Below are positions 36,069 to 45,107 of a stretch of 64,000 nt of DNA, in pieces (the first letter of the stretch is position 1; the number at the start of each line of letters is the position of its first letter). Where the stretch lies: assembly GCF_001456355.1 (NCBI RefSeq), contig NZ_CP010271.1, positions 1,116,001-1,180,000 on the forward strand, given 5' to 3'. The DNA comes from Mycobacteroides saopaulense. GTDB taxonomy: Bacteria > Actinomycetota > Actinomycetes > Mycobacteriales > Mycobacteriaceae. The translations under genes and the position numbers were made by a program. The notes beneath the pieces are model-generated. The model saw nothing but the letters and a program-made list of their open reading frames with translations. It searched no databases and was not told the DNA's origin.

Positions 36069-36653
36069 TTGGCGAAATTGCAGCTAGCGCAAGACCCGGC
36101 CGCCGATGAGTTGCTGGAGGAGAATCCGCTGGCGCTTTTGATAGCGATGCTCCTCGATCAACAGATTCCCATGGAGGTCGCATTCGCGGGGCCCAAGAAG
36201 ATTGCCGACCGCATCGGCGGTATCGACGCGCACCAGATCGCCGAGTACGACCCCGACAAGTTCGTGGCCCTGTGTTCCGAGCGGCCCGCCATCCATCGCT
36301 TCCCCGGCTCGATGGCCAAGCGTGTCCAGGTCCTCGCGCAGGAGATCGTCGACGAGTATGACGGCCGCGCCGAGAACATCTGGAAGGCCGGCGACCCGAA
36401 CGGGGCCGAGCTGCTCAAGCGGCTCAAGGCGCTGCCCGGCTTCGGCGAGCAGAAGGCGAAAATCTTTGTGGCCCTGCTGGGCAAGCAGTATGGCGTGCAG
36501 CCCGCGGACTGGCGCAAGGCCGCCGGAAACTACGGCGAGAAGGACACGCACCTATCGGTCGCGGATGTCGTCGACGCCGAGTCGCTCGGTCTGGTGCGTG
36601 CCCATAAGAAGGAAATGAAGGCTGCCGCCAAAGCAAAGGCGGCCAAGGCATAA
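36069..36653 (+). CDS. HhH-GPD base excision repair protein (Rv1156-like)
   Basis: A 194-residue protein of the HhH-GPD superfamily of DNA glycosylases. LLIAMLLDQQIPMEVAFAGP opens the fold, and LKALPGFGEQKAKIFVALLG is the helix-hairpin-helix near residue 120. There are no Fe-S cluster cysteines, and the Lys/Ala-rich tail (AAAKAKAAKA) may bind DNA. It starts with TTG after AGAAGGA. By synteny with the Rv1157c/Rv1159 neighbours it matches Rv1156. Lesion specificity is unknown. Confidence 0.88.
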   Translation: MAKLQLAQDPAADELLEENPLALLIAMLLDQQIPMEVAFAGPKKIADRIGGIDAHQIAEYDPDKFVALCSERPAIHRFPGSMAKRVQVLAQEIVDEYDGRAENIWKAGDPNGAELLKRLKALPGFGEQKAKIFVALLGKQYGVQPADWRKAAGNYGEKDTHLSVADVVDAESLGLVRAHKKEMKAAAKAKAAKA

Positions 36654-36686
36654 CGCCCTGACCGCCTTGCTTGTGTACTGACTGAA

Positions 36687-37325
36687 CTACGGCAGCGCCG
36701 CGAACATCGGTGCCGACGGGACCAGTCCGGCGCCGGGGGTGGCGGCGGTGGCGGCAGGCAGTCCGGCCACGGGAGCCGCCGCAGCGGCGGGGATTCCGTT
36801 GACCAGCGCCGGCGGGATCAGCGTCTGCTGCACACCGGCGGGCAGCAGCTTGGGCAGGTTGGTGGCCCACAGATCGACGGTCTGGGTGACGCCGTCTGCA
36901 CCCGGGATCTGCGAGACACCGGGCACGTTGCTGGTCGCGGGAACCGACGCCGGAGACAGCGCCTGGGCTGCGGCCGGGGTCAGGGCCTGGGCGGCGGCCG
37001 GAGGCAGCGCGGCCGGGGCAGCAGGAGCGGCGGGCGCCACGCCCTGAGCCGGTGCGGCCGCGGGAGCGGCCGGAGCCACGGCAGGAAGGGCCGGTGCTGC
37101 CGGTGCGGCAATCGCGGCGGGTGCCGCGGGAGCCACCGGAGCGGCGGCGGGTGCGTTACCGAAGCCCGAAGCAGCCTGGCCCAGGATCGCGGCGGGGTTG
37201 GTCGGGTTCGGCCCCGGGGCGGGGATGGGGTCAGCGCTGGCGGTCGACGCCAGGCCCAGCGCCAGGCCGGCCGACGCGAAGGCCGCGATCGACGCGCCCA
37301 TGAAGACGTTGGTGATCCGTGACAT
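36687..37325 (-). CDS. Secreted Ala/Pro-rich protein (Rv1157c/Rv1158c-like)
   Basis: A 212-residue exported protein. The signal peptide MSRITNVFMGASIAAFASAG ends ASTASA, before DPIPAPGPNP. Most of the mature part is Ala/Pro low complexity, followed by a more ordered section GVTQTVDLWATNLPKLLPAG. The ATG at 37325 is used. Position next to pimE matches the Ala/Pro-rich Rv1157c-Rv1158c genes of M. tuberculosis, where two copies exist; here there is one. Function unknown; probably cell-wall associated. Confidence 0.85.
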   Translation of the reverse strand: MSRITNVFMGASIAAFASAGLALGLASTASADPIPAPGPNPTNPAAILGQAASGFGNAPAAAPVAPAAPAAIAAPAAPALPAVAPAAPAAAPAQGVAPAAPAAPAALPPAAAQALTPAAAQALSPASVPATSNVPGVSQIPGADGVTQTVDLWATNLPKLLPAGVQQTLIPPALVNGIPAAAAAPVAGLPAATAATPGAGLVPSAPMFAALP

Positions 37326-37421
37326 ATTGAACTCCAATGCTGTTTCGCTAGACGTGATTACTGGTGTTAAACGCCAAGGTAATCCGTTACGCGTGTTACT
37401 CAAGTGACGCGTGTGGCGTAG

Positions 37422-38705
37422 ATGGAACCGTTACCAAAACGAGTGAGCGAGGTTATCGAAGCCCCGATGAGAACAGAGCCGACCAGGGCGGATAGCGAGC
37501 CCCAGGTTTCGACACGCGGCGCGTCGGCGTGGCGGCGTGTCCGCGAGTGGGGCCCGTGGCTGCTGGCGCTGAGTGTCGCGGTGCGCCTTGCGTGGGCGTA
37601 CCTGACGCCGCACGGTGCCGACCTTGTCGACCTGCATGTGTACGTCAGCGGTCCGGCAACTCTGGGCCACGGAAATCTCTACGAGTTCACCTATCCGGAC
37701 AAGACGCCGGACTTTCCGCTGCCCTTCACGTATCCGCCCTTTGCGGCCGTGGTGTTCTGGCCGCTACACCTGATTCCGTTCACTCTGCTCGGACTGTGCT
37801 GGATCCTGGGCACTATCGCCGCGCTGTACGCGGTGGTTCGGCTGAGTCAACGACTCCTCGGATTCGACGACGCCCGCGGTGCCGCCGTGTGGACCGCCGT
37901 CACGATGTGGACCGAACCGGTGCGCTCCACCCTGGATTACGGGCAGATCAACGTGTTGTTGATGCTGCTGATCCTGTTGGCGGTCACGTCGTCGCGCTGG
38001 TGGATCTCCGGAACGCTGGTGGGGCTTGCCGGTGGGGTGAAGCTGACCCCGCTGGTCAGCGGGTTGTACTTCCTGGGTGCGCGTCGCTGGGCGACTGCCG
38101 TCTGGGCCGGAGTGGTTTTTGTGCTGACCGTGGTGATCGGCATCGCGGTGGTCGGGGAGCAAGGGCGCTATTACTTCACCGATCTGTTGGGTAAGCCCGA
38201 CCGGATCGGGCCGATCGCCACCGTGTTCAACCAATCCTGGCGCGGCGGGATCTCCAGAATCCTCGGACACGACGTGGGGTCCGGGGCGCTGGTCCTGGTG
38301 GCCTACGCGATTACCGCGGTGCTGGCCTTGCTGGCCTGGCGTGCCGTCGACGACAGGCTGGGGCGAATCTGCGTGGTGGAGATCTTCGGCCTGCTGATCT
38401 CGCCGATCTCGTGGACCCATCATTGGGTGTGGATGGTTCCGTTCATGGTGTGGCTGTTACACGGGCCTTGGCGAGAAATGCTGGGCACCAAGATTTTTGG
38501 GTACGGATGGCTGCTGCTGTTGCTGGTCGGGGTGCCCTGGCTGCTGAGCTTTGCTCAGCCCGACATCTGGCGCATCGACCGGCCCTGGCCGCTGGCCTGG
38601 GCCGGGTTGGTGGACATCGCGGCGGCAATGGCCACACTGACCTGGATGGCGGTAACCGGGATCAGGTCGCGGGCTTGGAATCGGGAAGTTTCGGCCACCG
38701 GCTAG
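37422..38705 (+). CDS. pimE: PimE, polyprenol-phosphate-mannose-dependent alpha-1,2-mannosyltransferase
   Basis: A 427-residue GT87 (DUF2029) membrane enzyme with about ten helices that adds the fifth mannose in polar PIM synthesis on the periplasmic side. The first extracytoplasmic loop has [20 protein letters not shown], with the aspartate expected to be catalytic, followed by [20 protein letters not shown]. The synteny (HhH-GPD, Ala/Pro-rich protein, this gene, phhB, mutT2) matches Rv1156-Rv1160, supporting the pimE call over other GT87 members. The start may be one of several; 37422 is the first ATG. Confidence 0.9.
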   Translation: MEPLPKRVSEVIEAPMRTEPTRADSEPQVSTRGASAWRRVREWGPWLLALSVAVRLAWAYLTPHGADLVDLHVYVSGPATLGHGNLYEFTYPDKTPDFPLPFTYPPFAAVVFWPLHLIPFTLLGLCWILGTIAALYAVVRLSQRLLGFDDARGAAVWTAVTMWTEPVRSTLDYGQINVLLMLLILLAVTSSRWWISGTLVGLAGGVKLTPLVSGLYFLGARRWATAVWAGVVFVLTVVIGIAVVGEQGRYYFTDLLGKPDRIGPIATVFNQSWRGGISRILGHDVGSGALVLVAYAITAVLALLAWRAVDDRLGRICVVEIFGLLISPISWTHHWVWMVPFMVWLLHGPWREMLGTKIFGYGWLLLLLVGVPWLLSFAQPDIWRIDRPWPLAWAGLVDIAAAMATLTWMAVTGIRSRAWNREVSATG

Positions 38706-38715
38706 CGTTGCGGTC

Positions 38716-39522
38716 ATGTCTGAACATTGGACCGTCCTGGTCACCGGTGCTTCCAGCGGGATCGGCGCGAGCGCGGCCCGGATCTTCGTGGAGCGCGGGC
38801 ATCGGGTGTTCGGTACCAGCCGCAATCCCGATACCATCGCCGATCGCATCGCCGGGGTCCAGTACCTGCGGTTGGACCAGACCGACAAGGCCAGCATCGC
38901 CGAATGTGTCGCGCAGGCAGGCGAGGTGGACATCCTGGTCAACAACGCCGGCGAGAGTCAGATCGGTGCCCTGGAAGATATCTCTGTCGACGACTTCGAG
39001 AAGTTATACACCACCAATGTCTTTGGGCCCGTGGCGCTTACCAAAGCGGTGTTGCCGGCAATGAGGGAACGGCGCCGGGGCGCCGTGGTCATGGTGGGCT
39101 CGATGGCGGGCACGCTGCACGTCCCATTCCGGACGACCTACAGTTCGGCGAAATCGGCGTTGCACACGGTGGCCGACTGCCTGCGCTATGAGGTGGCGCC
39201 ATTCGGAATCACCGTCACCACCGTGGAACCCGGTGTCATCGCGACCGGAATCGAAACGCGGCGCAACCGCATCGTGCCTGAGGGGTCGGCCTACCGCGAC
39301 GCGTTCCAGACTGTCGACGCGGCCATGGCCGCGCGTGAGCAGCACGGCATGGAAACCGACGAATTGGGGCGCCTCATTGTCGACGTGGCGCTGAACCCGA
39401 ATCCGAAACCTCTGTATGCCAAAGGCAGTAACGCGCCGCTCATCATGACCGCCCAGCGGCTGCTGCCCGCCCGGCTCTTCCTCAAGTTCCTGGCACGCAT
39501 GCACGGGCTGAAGGTGGGGTAA
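38716..39522 (+). CDS. Short-chain dehydrogenase/reductase
   Basis: A 268-residue classical SDR. The NAD(P) motif is TGASSGIGAS, the structural motif NNAG follows, and the catalytic Ser-Tyr-Lys are in VGSMAGTLHVPFRTTYSSAK. The first basic residues after strand 2 (GTSRNPDT) suggest NADP(H). Starts 10 bases after pimE and ends three bases before purU, so the three may be co-transcribed. Substrate unknown. Confidence 0.9.
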   Translation: MSEHWTVLVTGASSGIGASAARIFVERGHRVFGTSRNPDTIADRIAGVQYLRLDQTDKASIAECVAQAGEVDILVNNAGESQIGALEDISVDDFEKLYTTNVFGPVALTKAVLPAMRERRRGAVVMVGSMAGTLHVPFRTTYSSAKSALHTVADCLRYEVAPFGITVTTVEPGVIATGIETRRNRIVPEGSAYRDAFQTVDAAMAAREQHGMETDELGRLIVDVALNPNPKPLYAKGSNAPLIMTAQRLLPARLFLKFLARMHGLKVG

Positions 39523-39525
39523 CGC

Positions 39526-40425
39526 ATGTTTCCGCAAGGTATGCACCCCACCGGATCCTCAGATGCCTTTCACTCCAAAGACATCGGCAGGCTGCTGCTG
39601 CAGTGTCCGGACCGTATCGGCGTGGTGGCCGCCGTCAGCGCTTTCCTGGCCGACGCCGGTGCCAGCATCATCTCGTTGGCGCAGTACTCGACCGAACCGC
39701 AAGGCGGCTGGTTCATGCAGCGCACGGTCTTCCACCGCGCCGGGCTGACCGCCGCGCGCGAGGAGATGGAGAACAAATTCTCTTCCATCGCAGAAAAGTT
39801 CGACATTCAGTACCGATTCAGTGAGGCCGCCAAGCCCAAGCGCGTCGCGATCATGGTGTCGCGCACCGATCACTGTCTGCTGGATCTGCTGTGGCGCAAC
39901 CGCCGCGGCGAGCTTGACATGTCGATCGTGATGGTGATCTCGAACCATCCCGATCTCGCCGAGCAGGTGCGCTCGTTCGGGCTACCGTTCGTGCACATCC
40001 CGGCGACTCGCGAGAACCGCGCCGAGGCCGAACACAAGCAACTGGAACTGCTGCGGGGAAACGTCGATCTGGTGGTGCTGGCTCGGTACATGCAGATCAT
40101 CTCGCCGGAGTTCCTCGCCGAGATCGGCTGCCCGATGATCAACATCCACCATTCATTCCTGCCCGCCTTCACCGGCGCGATGCCCTACCGTCGTGCACGC
40201 GAACGCGGCGTCAAAATGATCGGTGCCACAGCGCATTACGTGACGCAGGAGCTCGACGAGGGTCCCATCATCGAGCAGGACGTGATCCGTGTCGACCACA
40301 CCCACACCGTCGAGGATCTGGTGCGGCTCGGTTCGGACGTGGAGCGTCTGGTGTTGTCGCGAGCCGTCGCATGGCACTGCGAAGACAGGGTCATGCGGCA
40401 CGGCAATGTCACTGCGATCTTGTGA
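39526..40425 (+). CDS. purU: Formyltetrahydrofolate deformylase PurU
   Basis: A 299-residue enzyme that hydrolyses 10-formyl-THF to THF and formate. An N-terminal ACT domain (LLLQCPDRIGVVAAVSAFLA, residues about 23-95) precedes the formyltransferase-fold domain with NIHHSFLPAFTGAMPYRRA and AHYVTQELDEGPIIEQ, which hold the catalytic His and Asp. The start ATG is three bases after the SDR stop. Length is as usual. Confidence 0.95.
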   Translation: MFPQGMHPTGSSDAFHSKDIGRLLLQCPDRIGVVAAVSAFLADAGASIISLAQYSTEPQGGWFMQRTVFHRAGLTAAREEMENKFSSIAEKFDIQYRFSEAAKPKRVAIMVSRTDHCLLDLLWRNRRGELDMSIVMVISNHPDLAEQVRSFGLPFVHIPATRENRAEAEHKQLELLRGNVDLVVLARYMQIISPEFLAEIGCPMINIHHSFLPAFTGAMPYRRARERGVKMIGATAHYVTQELDEGPIIEQDVIRVDHTHTVEDLVRLGSDVERLVLSRAVAWHCEDRVMRHGNVTAIL

Positions 40426-40473
40426 GACGCCATCGCGCTGAACGCTCGGGCGCCGTGCCGCTGTTGCCCGCCT

Positions 40474-40526
40474 CTACGCGACAAACGTGGAGTAATGCGG
40501 CGGGACTGGCCTTATTTGTCGCATAG
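40474..40526. repeat. Inverted repeat between purU and phhB
   Basis: CTACGCGACAAA (40474-40485) and TTTGTCGCATAG (40515-40526) pair in 11 of 12 positions around 29 bases. It lies between two convergent genes, where a bidirectional terminator would be expected, but no T-run follows either arm. Confidence 0.5.
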
Positions 40527-40582
40527 ACGTGGGCGAGGCCTATATGTGGTGTCGAGATCCTCGCGCCCCCGTATCGTGCTCT

Positions 40583-40867
40583 CTAACCGCCGACCTGCGC
40601 GTCGATCGTCTGCGCCAGTGCCACGTCCTTGTCGGTGATGCCGCCCTCGGAATGGGTGGACAGTACAAACGTCACTGTGCGCCATCGGATATCGATATCG
40701 GGATGATGGTCGACGGATTCGGCGTGCTCGGCGATGCGCCGCACCGCGTCGATGCCGTCGAGGAAGGCGTTGAACCTGACGACGCGGCGCAGAGAGTCGC
40801 CCTCGCTAGTCCAGCCGGAAAGTCCGGCGAGCGCTGCGTTGATCTGGTCATCGGTGAGCAGAGCCAT
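40583..40867 (-). CDS. phhB: Pterin-4a-carbinolamine dehydratase
   Basis: A 94-residue PCD/DCoH-fold protein. The active-site block is [20 protein letters not shown] with the catalytic histidines, and [19 protein letters not shown] closes the domain. It recycles 4a-hydroxy-tetrahydropterins, though mycobacteria lack the classical aromatic hydroxylase, so the physiological substrate is uncertain. The ATG at 40867 is preferred over a GTG nine bases upstream. Corresponds to Rv1159A by position. Confidence 0.93.
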   Translation of the reverse strand: MALLTDDQINAALAGLSGWTSEGDSLRRVVRFNAFLDGIDAVRRIAEHAESVDHHPDIDIRWRTVTFVLSTHSEGGITDKDVALAQTIDAQVGG

Positions 40868-40892
40868 GGCACCCACGGTACGCGGGAACCTT

Positions 40893-41543
40893 CTACAGCT
40901 TGGTGATCCTCAGCGCACCGAGGGCCTTTTCGACATCGGCGTGTGCGTGGGCATCGCCGATGGGGCTGGTGCCCATGAAGAACGTCACGGGATCGGTTCG
41001 GATCATCACCACGGTGGTGTCGTCTCCGTCGACCCCGGCGTTGGCCCGATTAACCCTGATCACCGCGTCGACGCGGTATGCCGGTACGCCGTCGACCTTC
41101 ATCGGCGTCGCCCGAATCGGCCCGAGCCGGGGAGAGTAGGGGCGGTACCACTCGCAGTCCGCCAGACATCTCATCGCCGCGGTGGCCTGGTCCGCGGCGC
41201 TCGCGTCCGGCGGAAATCGGGACGTGCCGATGTCGACACTGGTCATCCAGTGTTCGGCGACCTCGCGTTGTAAGCCAGTGACATCGCTGCCCAGCGGAAA
41301 CGACTTGTACGCGTTGGCCTTCAGGTTGGGCAATGTGTCCACGGGCAGCAGCAGTTGGCCCGTCGCCAATAGTGGACCGCCCGGATCCGGATCGCTTTCG
41401 ACGGTGCCCGCACAGGACATGTCTCCGGGTGCGTTGCGGACGTTGCGTGGCGCTTCCGGCGGACGGACGGTGTGACAGGACATGAGCAGTAAGGCACCGG
41501 TCGTCGCTGCCGCGACCGCCCCGCCGATTCGAAGTGCTCTCAC
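40893..41543 (-). CDS. Putative lipoprotein of unknown function
   Basis: A 216-residue protein with a signal peptide ending in a lipobox LLMSC near residue 23, so it should be lipid-anchored. The mature domain has paired cysteines ([16 protein letters not shown]) and ends [16 protein letters not shown]. The fold resembles the soluble DUF3558/LpqN-like lipoproteins in size, but I cannot assign a family. It lies 25 bases before phhB on the same strand. Confidence 0.75.
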   Translation of the reverse strand: MRALRIGGAVAAATTGALLLMSCHTVRPPEAPRNVRNAPGDMSCAGTVESDPDPGGPLLATGQLLLPVDTLPNLKANAYKSFPLGSDVTGLQREVAEHWMTSVDIGTSRFPPDASAADQATAAMRCLADCEWYRPYSPRLGPIRATPMKVDGVPAYRVDAVIRVNRANAGVDGDDTTVVMIRTDPVTFFMGTSPIGDAHAHADVEKALGALRITKL

Positions 41544-41610
41544 CTGTGGCCCCCGTTGCTAGTGGACACTCATCGTACGGAGATTCCTCCGGGCCGATAG
41601 CGTTGTCACC

Positions 41611-42003
41611 ATGGCGATAGTGGTCGCGGGTGCGGTCATCGACGGCGACAAGCTATTGATTGCGCAGCGCGCCACACCCGCCGAGCTCGCCGGGCAGTGG
41701 GAGCTTCCCGGCGGCAAGGTCGCCGAGGGGGAATCGGAGCCGCAGGCCCTGGTGCGCGAGTTGCGGGAAGAACTCGGGATCGACGTCGACGTCGCTGCGC
41801 GTATCGGTGAGGACGTCGTCGTCGGGAACCTGGTGCTGCGTGCCTACGGCGCGCGGCTACGCGGCGGCATCCCACATCCGCATGAGCACCTGGCACTGCG
41901 CTGGGTCACCGCGGACGAACTCGACACCGTGGAGTGGGTGGCCGCCGACGGTGGATGGATTCCTGCCTTGCGCGCCGCGCTAGTGGGCCCGCGCCCGGTG
42001 TAG
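41611..42003 (+). CDS. mutT2: MutT2, 8-oxo-dGTP/5-methyl-dCTP pyrophosphohydrolase
   Basis: A 130-residue Nudix hydrolase. The Nudix box GGKVAEGESEPQALVRELRE continues as ELGI, with all catalytic glutamates. M. tuberculosis MutT2 (Rv1160) hydrolyses dCTP, 5-methyl-dCTP and 8-oxo-dGTP. The position after phhB and before typA fits. Its 3' end overlaps the convergent Lys/Cys-rich gene by 24 bases. Confidence 0.93.
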   Translation: MAIVVAGAVIDGDKLLIAQRATPAELAGQWELPGGKVAEGESEPQALVRELREELGIDVDVAARIGEDVVVGNLVLRAYGARLRGGIPHPHEHLALRWVTADELDTVEWVAADGGWIPALRAALVGPRPV

Positions 42004-42198
42004 CACCTTTTTCAGCTCCTTTTCGGAGAGGCCGTGATGCTCGGCCTTCTGCATTTTGTGCACCACAACGGGGCACTTGGTGCAGCGTGGCTTGCTTTTG
42101 CAGCATTTCTTCTTCGGCTTGAGCCTGGCGACCTTGCTGGCCTTCACGAGCTTCCTACTTCTGGGGCTGATTGCGGGTGTTGCTATGTCCGGCGTCAC
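41980..42198 (-). CDS. Lys/Cys-rich small protein
   Basis: A 72-residue basic protein (or 55 residues from the GTG at 42147). ARLKPKKKCCKSKPRCTKCP holds four cysteines in a CC-x5-C-x2-C pattern, followed by a helical tail EHHGLSEKELKKVLHRARAH. A zinc-binding, nucleic-acid-interacting protein is plausible. It lies where M. tuberculosis has narGHJI between mutT2 and typA, is convergent with mutT2 and divergent from typA. Family not recognised with certainty. Confidence 0.7.
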   Translation of the reverse strand: MTPDIATPAISPRSRKLVKASKVARLKPKKKCCKSKPRCTKCPVVVHKMQKAEHHGLSEKELKKVLHRARAH

Positions 42199-42253
42199 AT
42201 CAATTGTTCGCCGGTTTCGTGAACTGCGGGCTGTACTGCCAGAATTGGAAGAC

Positions 42254-44158
42254 GTGACCCACAATTTCCGGAACGTAGCCATTGTTGCGCACGTCGACCA
42301 CGGCAAGACAACCCTGGTCGATGCGATGCTCAAACAATCGGGTGCGCTCTCGCACCGAGGTGATGACGCCGTCGAGCGGCTGATGGACTCCGGTGACCTG
42401 GAGAAGGAAAAGGGCATCACCATCCTGGCCAAGAACACCGCGGTGCACCGGCACCATCCGGACGGTTCCATGACGGTCATCAACGTCATCGACACCCCTG
42501 GCCACGCCGACTTCGGCGGTGAGGTGGAACGCGGTCTGTCGATGGTCGACGGTGTGTTGCTGCTGGTCGACGCCTCCGAAGGACCGCTGCCGCAGACCCG
42601 GTTCGTGCTGCGTAAGGCGCTCTCGGCGCACCTGCCGGTGATCCTGGTCGTCAACAAGACCGACCGCCCCGACGCGCGCATCGCCGAGGTCGTCGAGGAA
42701 AGCCACGACCTGCTGCTCGATGTGGCCTCCGACCTGGACGAGGAGGCCCAGGCGGCCGCCGAGAAGGCGCTCGACCTGCCGACGCTGTACGCATCGGGCC
42801 GTGCCGGCATCGCCAGCACCACCGAGCCGCCGAACGGGGAAAACCCGGACGGTGAGAACCTCGACCCGCTCTTCGATGTGCTGCTCGAGCACATCCCACC
42901 ACCCAAGGGCGACCCCGAGGCGCCCCTGCAGGCGCTGGTCACCAACCTCGACGCGTCGGCCTTCCTGGGCCGGCTCGCGCTGATCCGCATCTACAACGGA
43001 CGGATCCGCAAGGGCCAGCAGATCGCGTGGATGCGTGAAGTGGACGGCCACCCCGTCATCACCAACGCCAAGATCACCGAGCTGCTCGCCACCGAGGGCG
43101 TCGACCGCAGCCCCACCGAGGAAGCAATCGCCGGTGACATCGTCGCCGTCGCCGGGATGTCCGAGATCATGATCGGCGACACGCTGGCCGACCCCGATCA
43201 CGCGCACGCGCTACCGCGGATCACCGTCGACGAGCCCGCGATCTCGGTGACCATCGGTACCAACAGCTCGCCGCTGGCGGGCAAGGTGTCCGGGCACAAG
43301 CTGACCGCGCGGATGGTCAAGTCGCGGCTGGATTCGGAGCTCATCGGCAACGTGTCGATCAAGGTCGTCGATATCGGCCGTCCCGACGCCTGGGAGGTGC
43401 AGGGCCGAGGCGAGCTGGCGCTGGCCATCCTCGTCGAGCAGATGCGCCGTGAGGGCTTCGAGCTGACGGTCGGAAAGCCCCAGGTGGTCACCCGGCAGAT
43501 CGACGGCAAGCTGCACGAGCCCTTCGAGGCCATGACCATCGACTGTCCCGAGGAATTCGTCGGCGCCATCACCCAGCTGATGGCCGCCCGTAAGGGCCGC
43601 ATGGAGGAGATGGCCAACCACGCCGCCGGATGGGTCCGGATGGACTTCATCGTGCCGTCGCGCGGCCTGATCGGCTTCCGCACCGACTTCCTGACGATTA
43701 CCCGGGGCACCGGCATCGCGAACGCCGTCTTCGAGGGCTACCGCCCCTGGGCGGGGGAGATCCGCGCTCGGCACACCGGCTCGCTGGTGTCCGACCGAAC
43801 CGGAAGCATCACCCCGTTCGCGATGATCCAGCTCGCCGACCGTGGGCAGTTCTTCGTGGAGCCGGGCGAGGACACCTACGAGGGTCAGGTCGTCGGTATC
43901 AACCCGCGCGCCGAGGACCTCGACGTCAACGTCACCCGTGAGAAGAAGCTCACCAACATGCGCTCCTCTACCGCCGATGTCATGGAGACGTTGGCACGGC
44001 CGATCGAGCTCGACCTGGAACAGGCCATGGAGTTCTGCGCCGCCGACGAATGCGTCGAGGTGACACCGGAAATCGTGCGCGTGCGCAAGGTCGACCTGGA
44101 TGCCAACACCCGTGCGCGTAATCGCTCACGAGCCAAGGCGGCCGCCAACAACAGCTAG
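42254..44158 (+). CDS. typA: Translational GTPase TypA/BipA
   Basis: A 634-residue ribosome-associated GTPase of the EF-G-like family. GTP motifs are [10 protein letters not shown] (P-loop), DTPGHADF (G3) and NKTDRPDA (G4), followed by domains II, III and V and the BipA C-terminal block ([20 protein letters not shown]). The GTG at 42254 ([18 protein letters not shown]) gives the standard N-terminus; longer in-frame starts would overlap the divergent small gene. Corresponds to Rv1165. Confidence 0.96.
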   Translation: MTHNFRNVAIVAHVDHGKTTLVDAMLKQSGALSHRGDDAVERLMDSGDLEKEKGITILAKNTAVHRHHPDGSMTVINVIDTPGHADFGGEVERGLSMVDGVLLLVDASEGPLPQTRFVLRKALSAHLPVILVVNKTDRPDARIAEVVEESHDLLLDVASDLDEEAQAAAEKALDLPTLYASGRAGIASTTEPPNGENPDGENLDPLFDVLLEHIPPPKGDPEAPLQALVTNLDASAFLGRLALIRIYNGRIRKGQQIAWMREVDGHPVITNAKITELLATEGVDRSPTEEAIAGDIVAVAGMSEIMIGDTLADPDHAHALPRITVDEPAISVTIGTNSSPLAGKVSGHKLTARMVKSRLDSELIGNVSIKVVDIGRPDAWEVQGRGELALAILVEQMRREGFELTVGKPQVVTRQIDGKLHEPFEAMTIDCPEEFVGAITQLMAARKGRMEEMANHAAGWVRMDFIVPSRGLIGFRTDFLTITRGTGIANAVFEGYRPWAGEIRARHTGSLVSDRTGSITPFAMIQLADRGQFFVEPGEDTYEGQVVGINPRAEDLDVNVTREKKLTNMRSSTADVMETLARPIELDLEQAMEFCAADECVEVTPEIVRVRKVDLDANTRARNRSRAKAAANNS

Positions 44159-44167
44159 ATTCGGCTG

Positions 44168-44548
44168 ATGGCGTGCCGTATCAGCGAGCTGGTGCTCGAT
44201 TGCCGCGACCCGGAGGCGCTGGCGCGGTTCTGGTGTGAGGTCCTGGACTTCGTGGTGCTGGATCGCGAAGAGGACGGCTCTTTGGAGATCGGGCCGCGCG
44301 CGGGTTTCGGCGGATTGCAACCGACGCTCTTCCTGAGTTTCAACGCGGAGCCGCGGCGGGGCAGATCACGCCTGCACATCGACGTGAACCCGACCGACCG
44401 CGATCAGGACGCCGAGCTCGAACGTCTTATGCAGCTCGGCGCACGCCCGGCCGACATCGGCCAGACCGGGCAGGAGCAGTGGCACGTGCTGCAAGACCCC
44501 GAGGGGAATGAATTCTGCCTGCTCAAGGCCCGTATCAAGCATCTTTGA
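44168..44548 (+). CDS. VOC/glyoxalase-like protein
   Basis: A 126-residue protein with two beta-alpha-beta-beta-beta units: RISELVLDCRDPEALARFWC at the start and RLHIDVNPTDRDQDAELERL in the middle, ending DPEGNEFCLLKARI, which holds the conserved metal-site glutamate. A small-molecule isomerase, dioxygenase or resistance protein of the VOC superfamily. Nine bases after typA; probably co-transcribed. Confidence 0.88.
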   Translation: MACRISELVLDCRDPEALARFWCEVLDFVVLDREEDGSLEIGPRAGFGGLQPTLFLSFNAEPRRGRSRLHIDVNPTDRDQDAELERLMQLGARPADIGQTGQEQWHVLQDPEGNEFCLLKARIKHL

Positions 44549-44624
44549 CGCACGTCGGCGTCAAGATGGCGGATTTCGGTCGCACGTATCGCACCGCCGC
44601 CGAAATCGGAGCACACTGCATGGC

Positions 44625-45014
44625 GTGGCGGATTTCAACTCCCTCAAGCGACTGGTGGTCCACAACGCGCAGCGATACCTCGTCAACCCGGTAGGACGCA
44701 GGCTGCCGGTGGTGATGCTGGAGACCACGGGTCGCAAGTCCGGACAGCCACGTCACACCGCCATCGGCGGACGGCTGGTCGGCAACCAGTTCTGGCTCGT
44801 TTCCGAGCACGGCGAGCATTCGGACTACGTGCGCAACATCCAAGCCAACCCTGCGGTGCGGCTACGGATCGGCGATCGATGGCGCAGCGGTACCGCGCAT
44901 CTACTGCCCGACGACGACGCGCGAGCAAGGCTGCAGCAGCTGCCGCGGGGTAACAGCGCAGTGGTGCGCGCGGTGGGTACCGACTTGTTGACCGTTCGGG
45001 TGGACCTCGACTGA
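44625..45014 (+). CDS. F420-dependent nitroreductase/quinone reductase family protein (Ddn-like)
   Basis: A 129-residue split-barrel flavoprotein-like protein of the DUF385/Ddn family. The core ETTGRKSGQPRHTAIGGRLV then FWLVSEHGEHSDYVRNIQAN and NPAVRLRI is the family signature. Members use F420H2 to reduce quinones or nitroimidazoles; fbiC for F420 synthesis is in the same window. The GTG at 44625 (MADFNSLKRLVVHN) is chosen because the domain begins there. Confidence 0.88.
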   Translation: MADFNSLKRLVVHNAQRYLVNPVGRRLPVVMLETTGRKSGQPRHTAIGGRLVGNQFWLVSEHGEHSDYVRNIQANPAVRLRIGDRWRSGTAHLLPDDDARARLQQLPRGNSAVVRAVGTDLLTVRVDLD

Positions 45015-45107
45015 TGTGGTAACAGCGGTTGCCGTGGATCGATGAACTCGTTTGAGAGATAACGTTTTTGACGATCGCTCGAACGCACCCGTGGGTACTA
45101 TCGCGAT

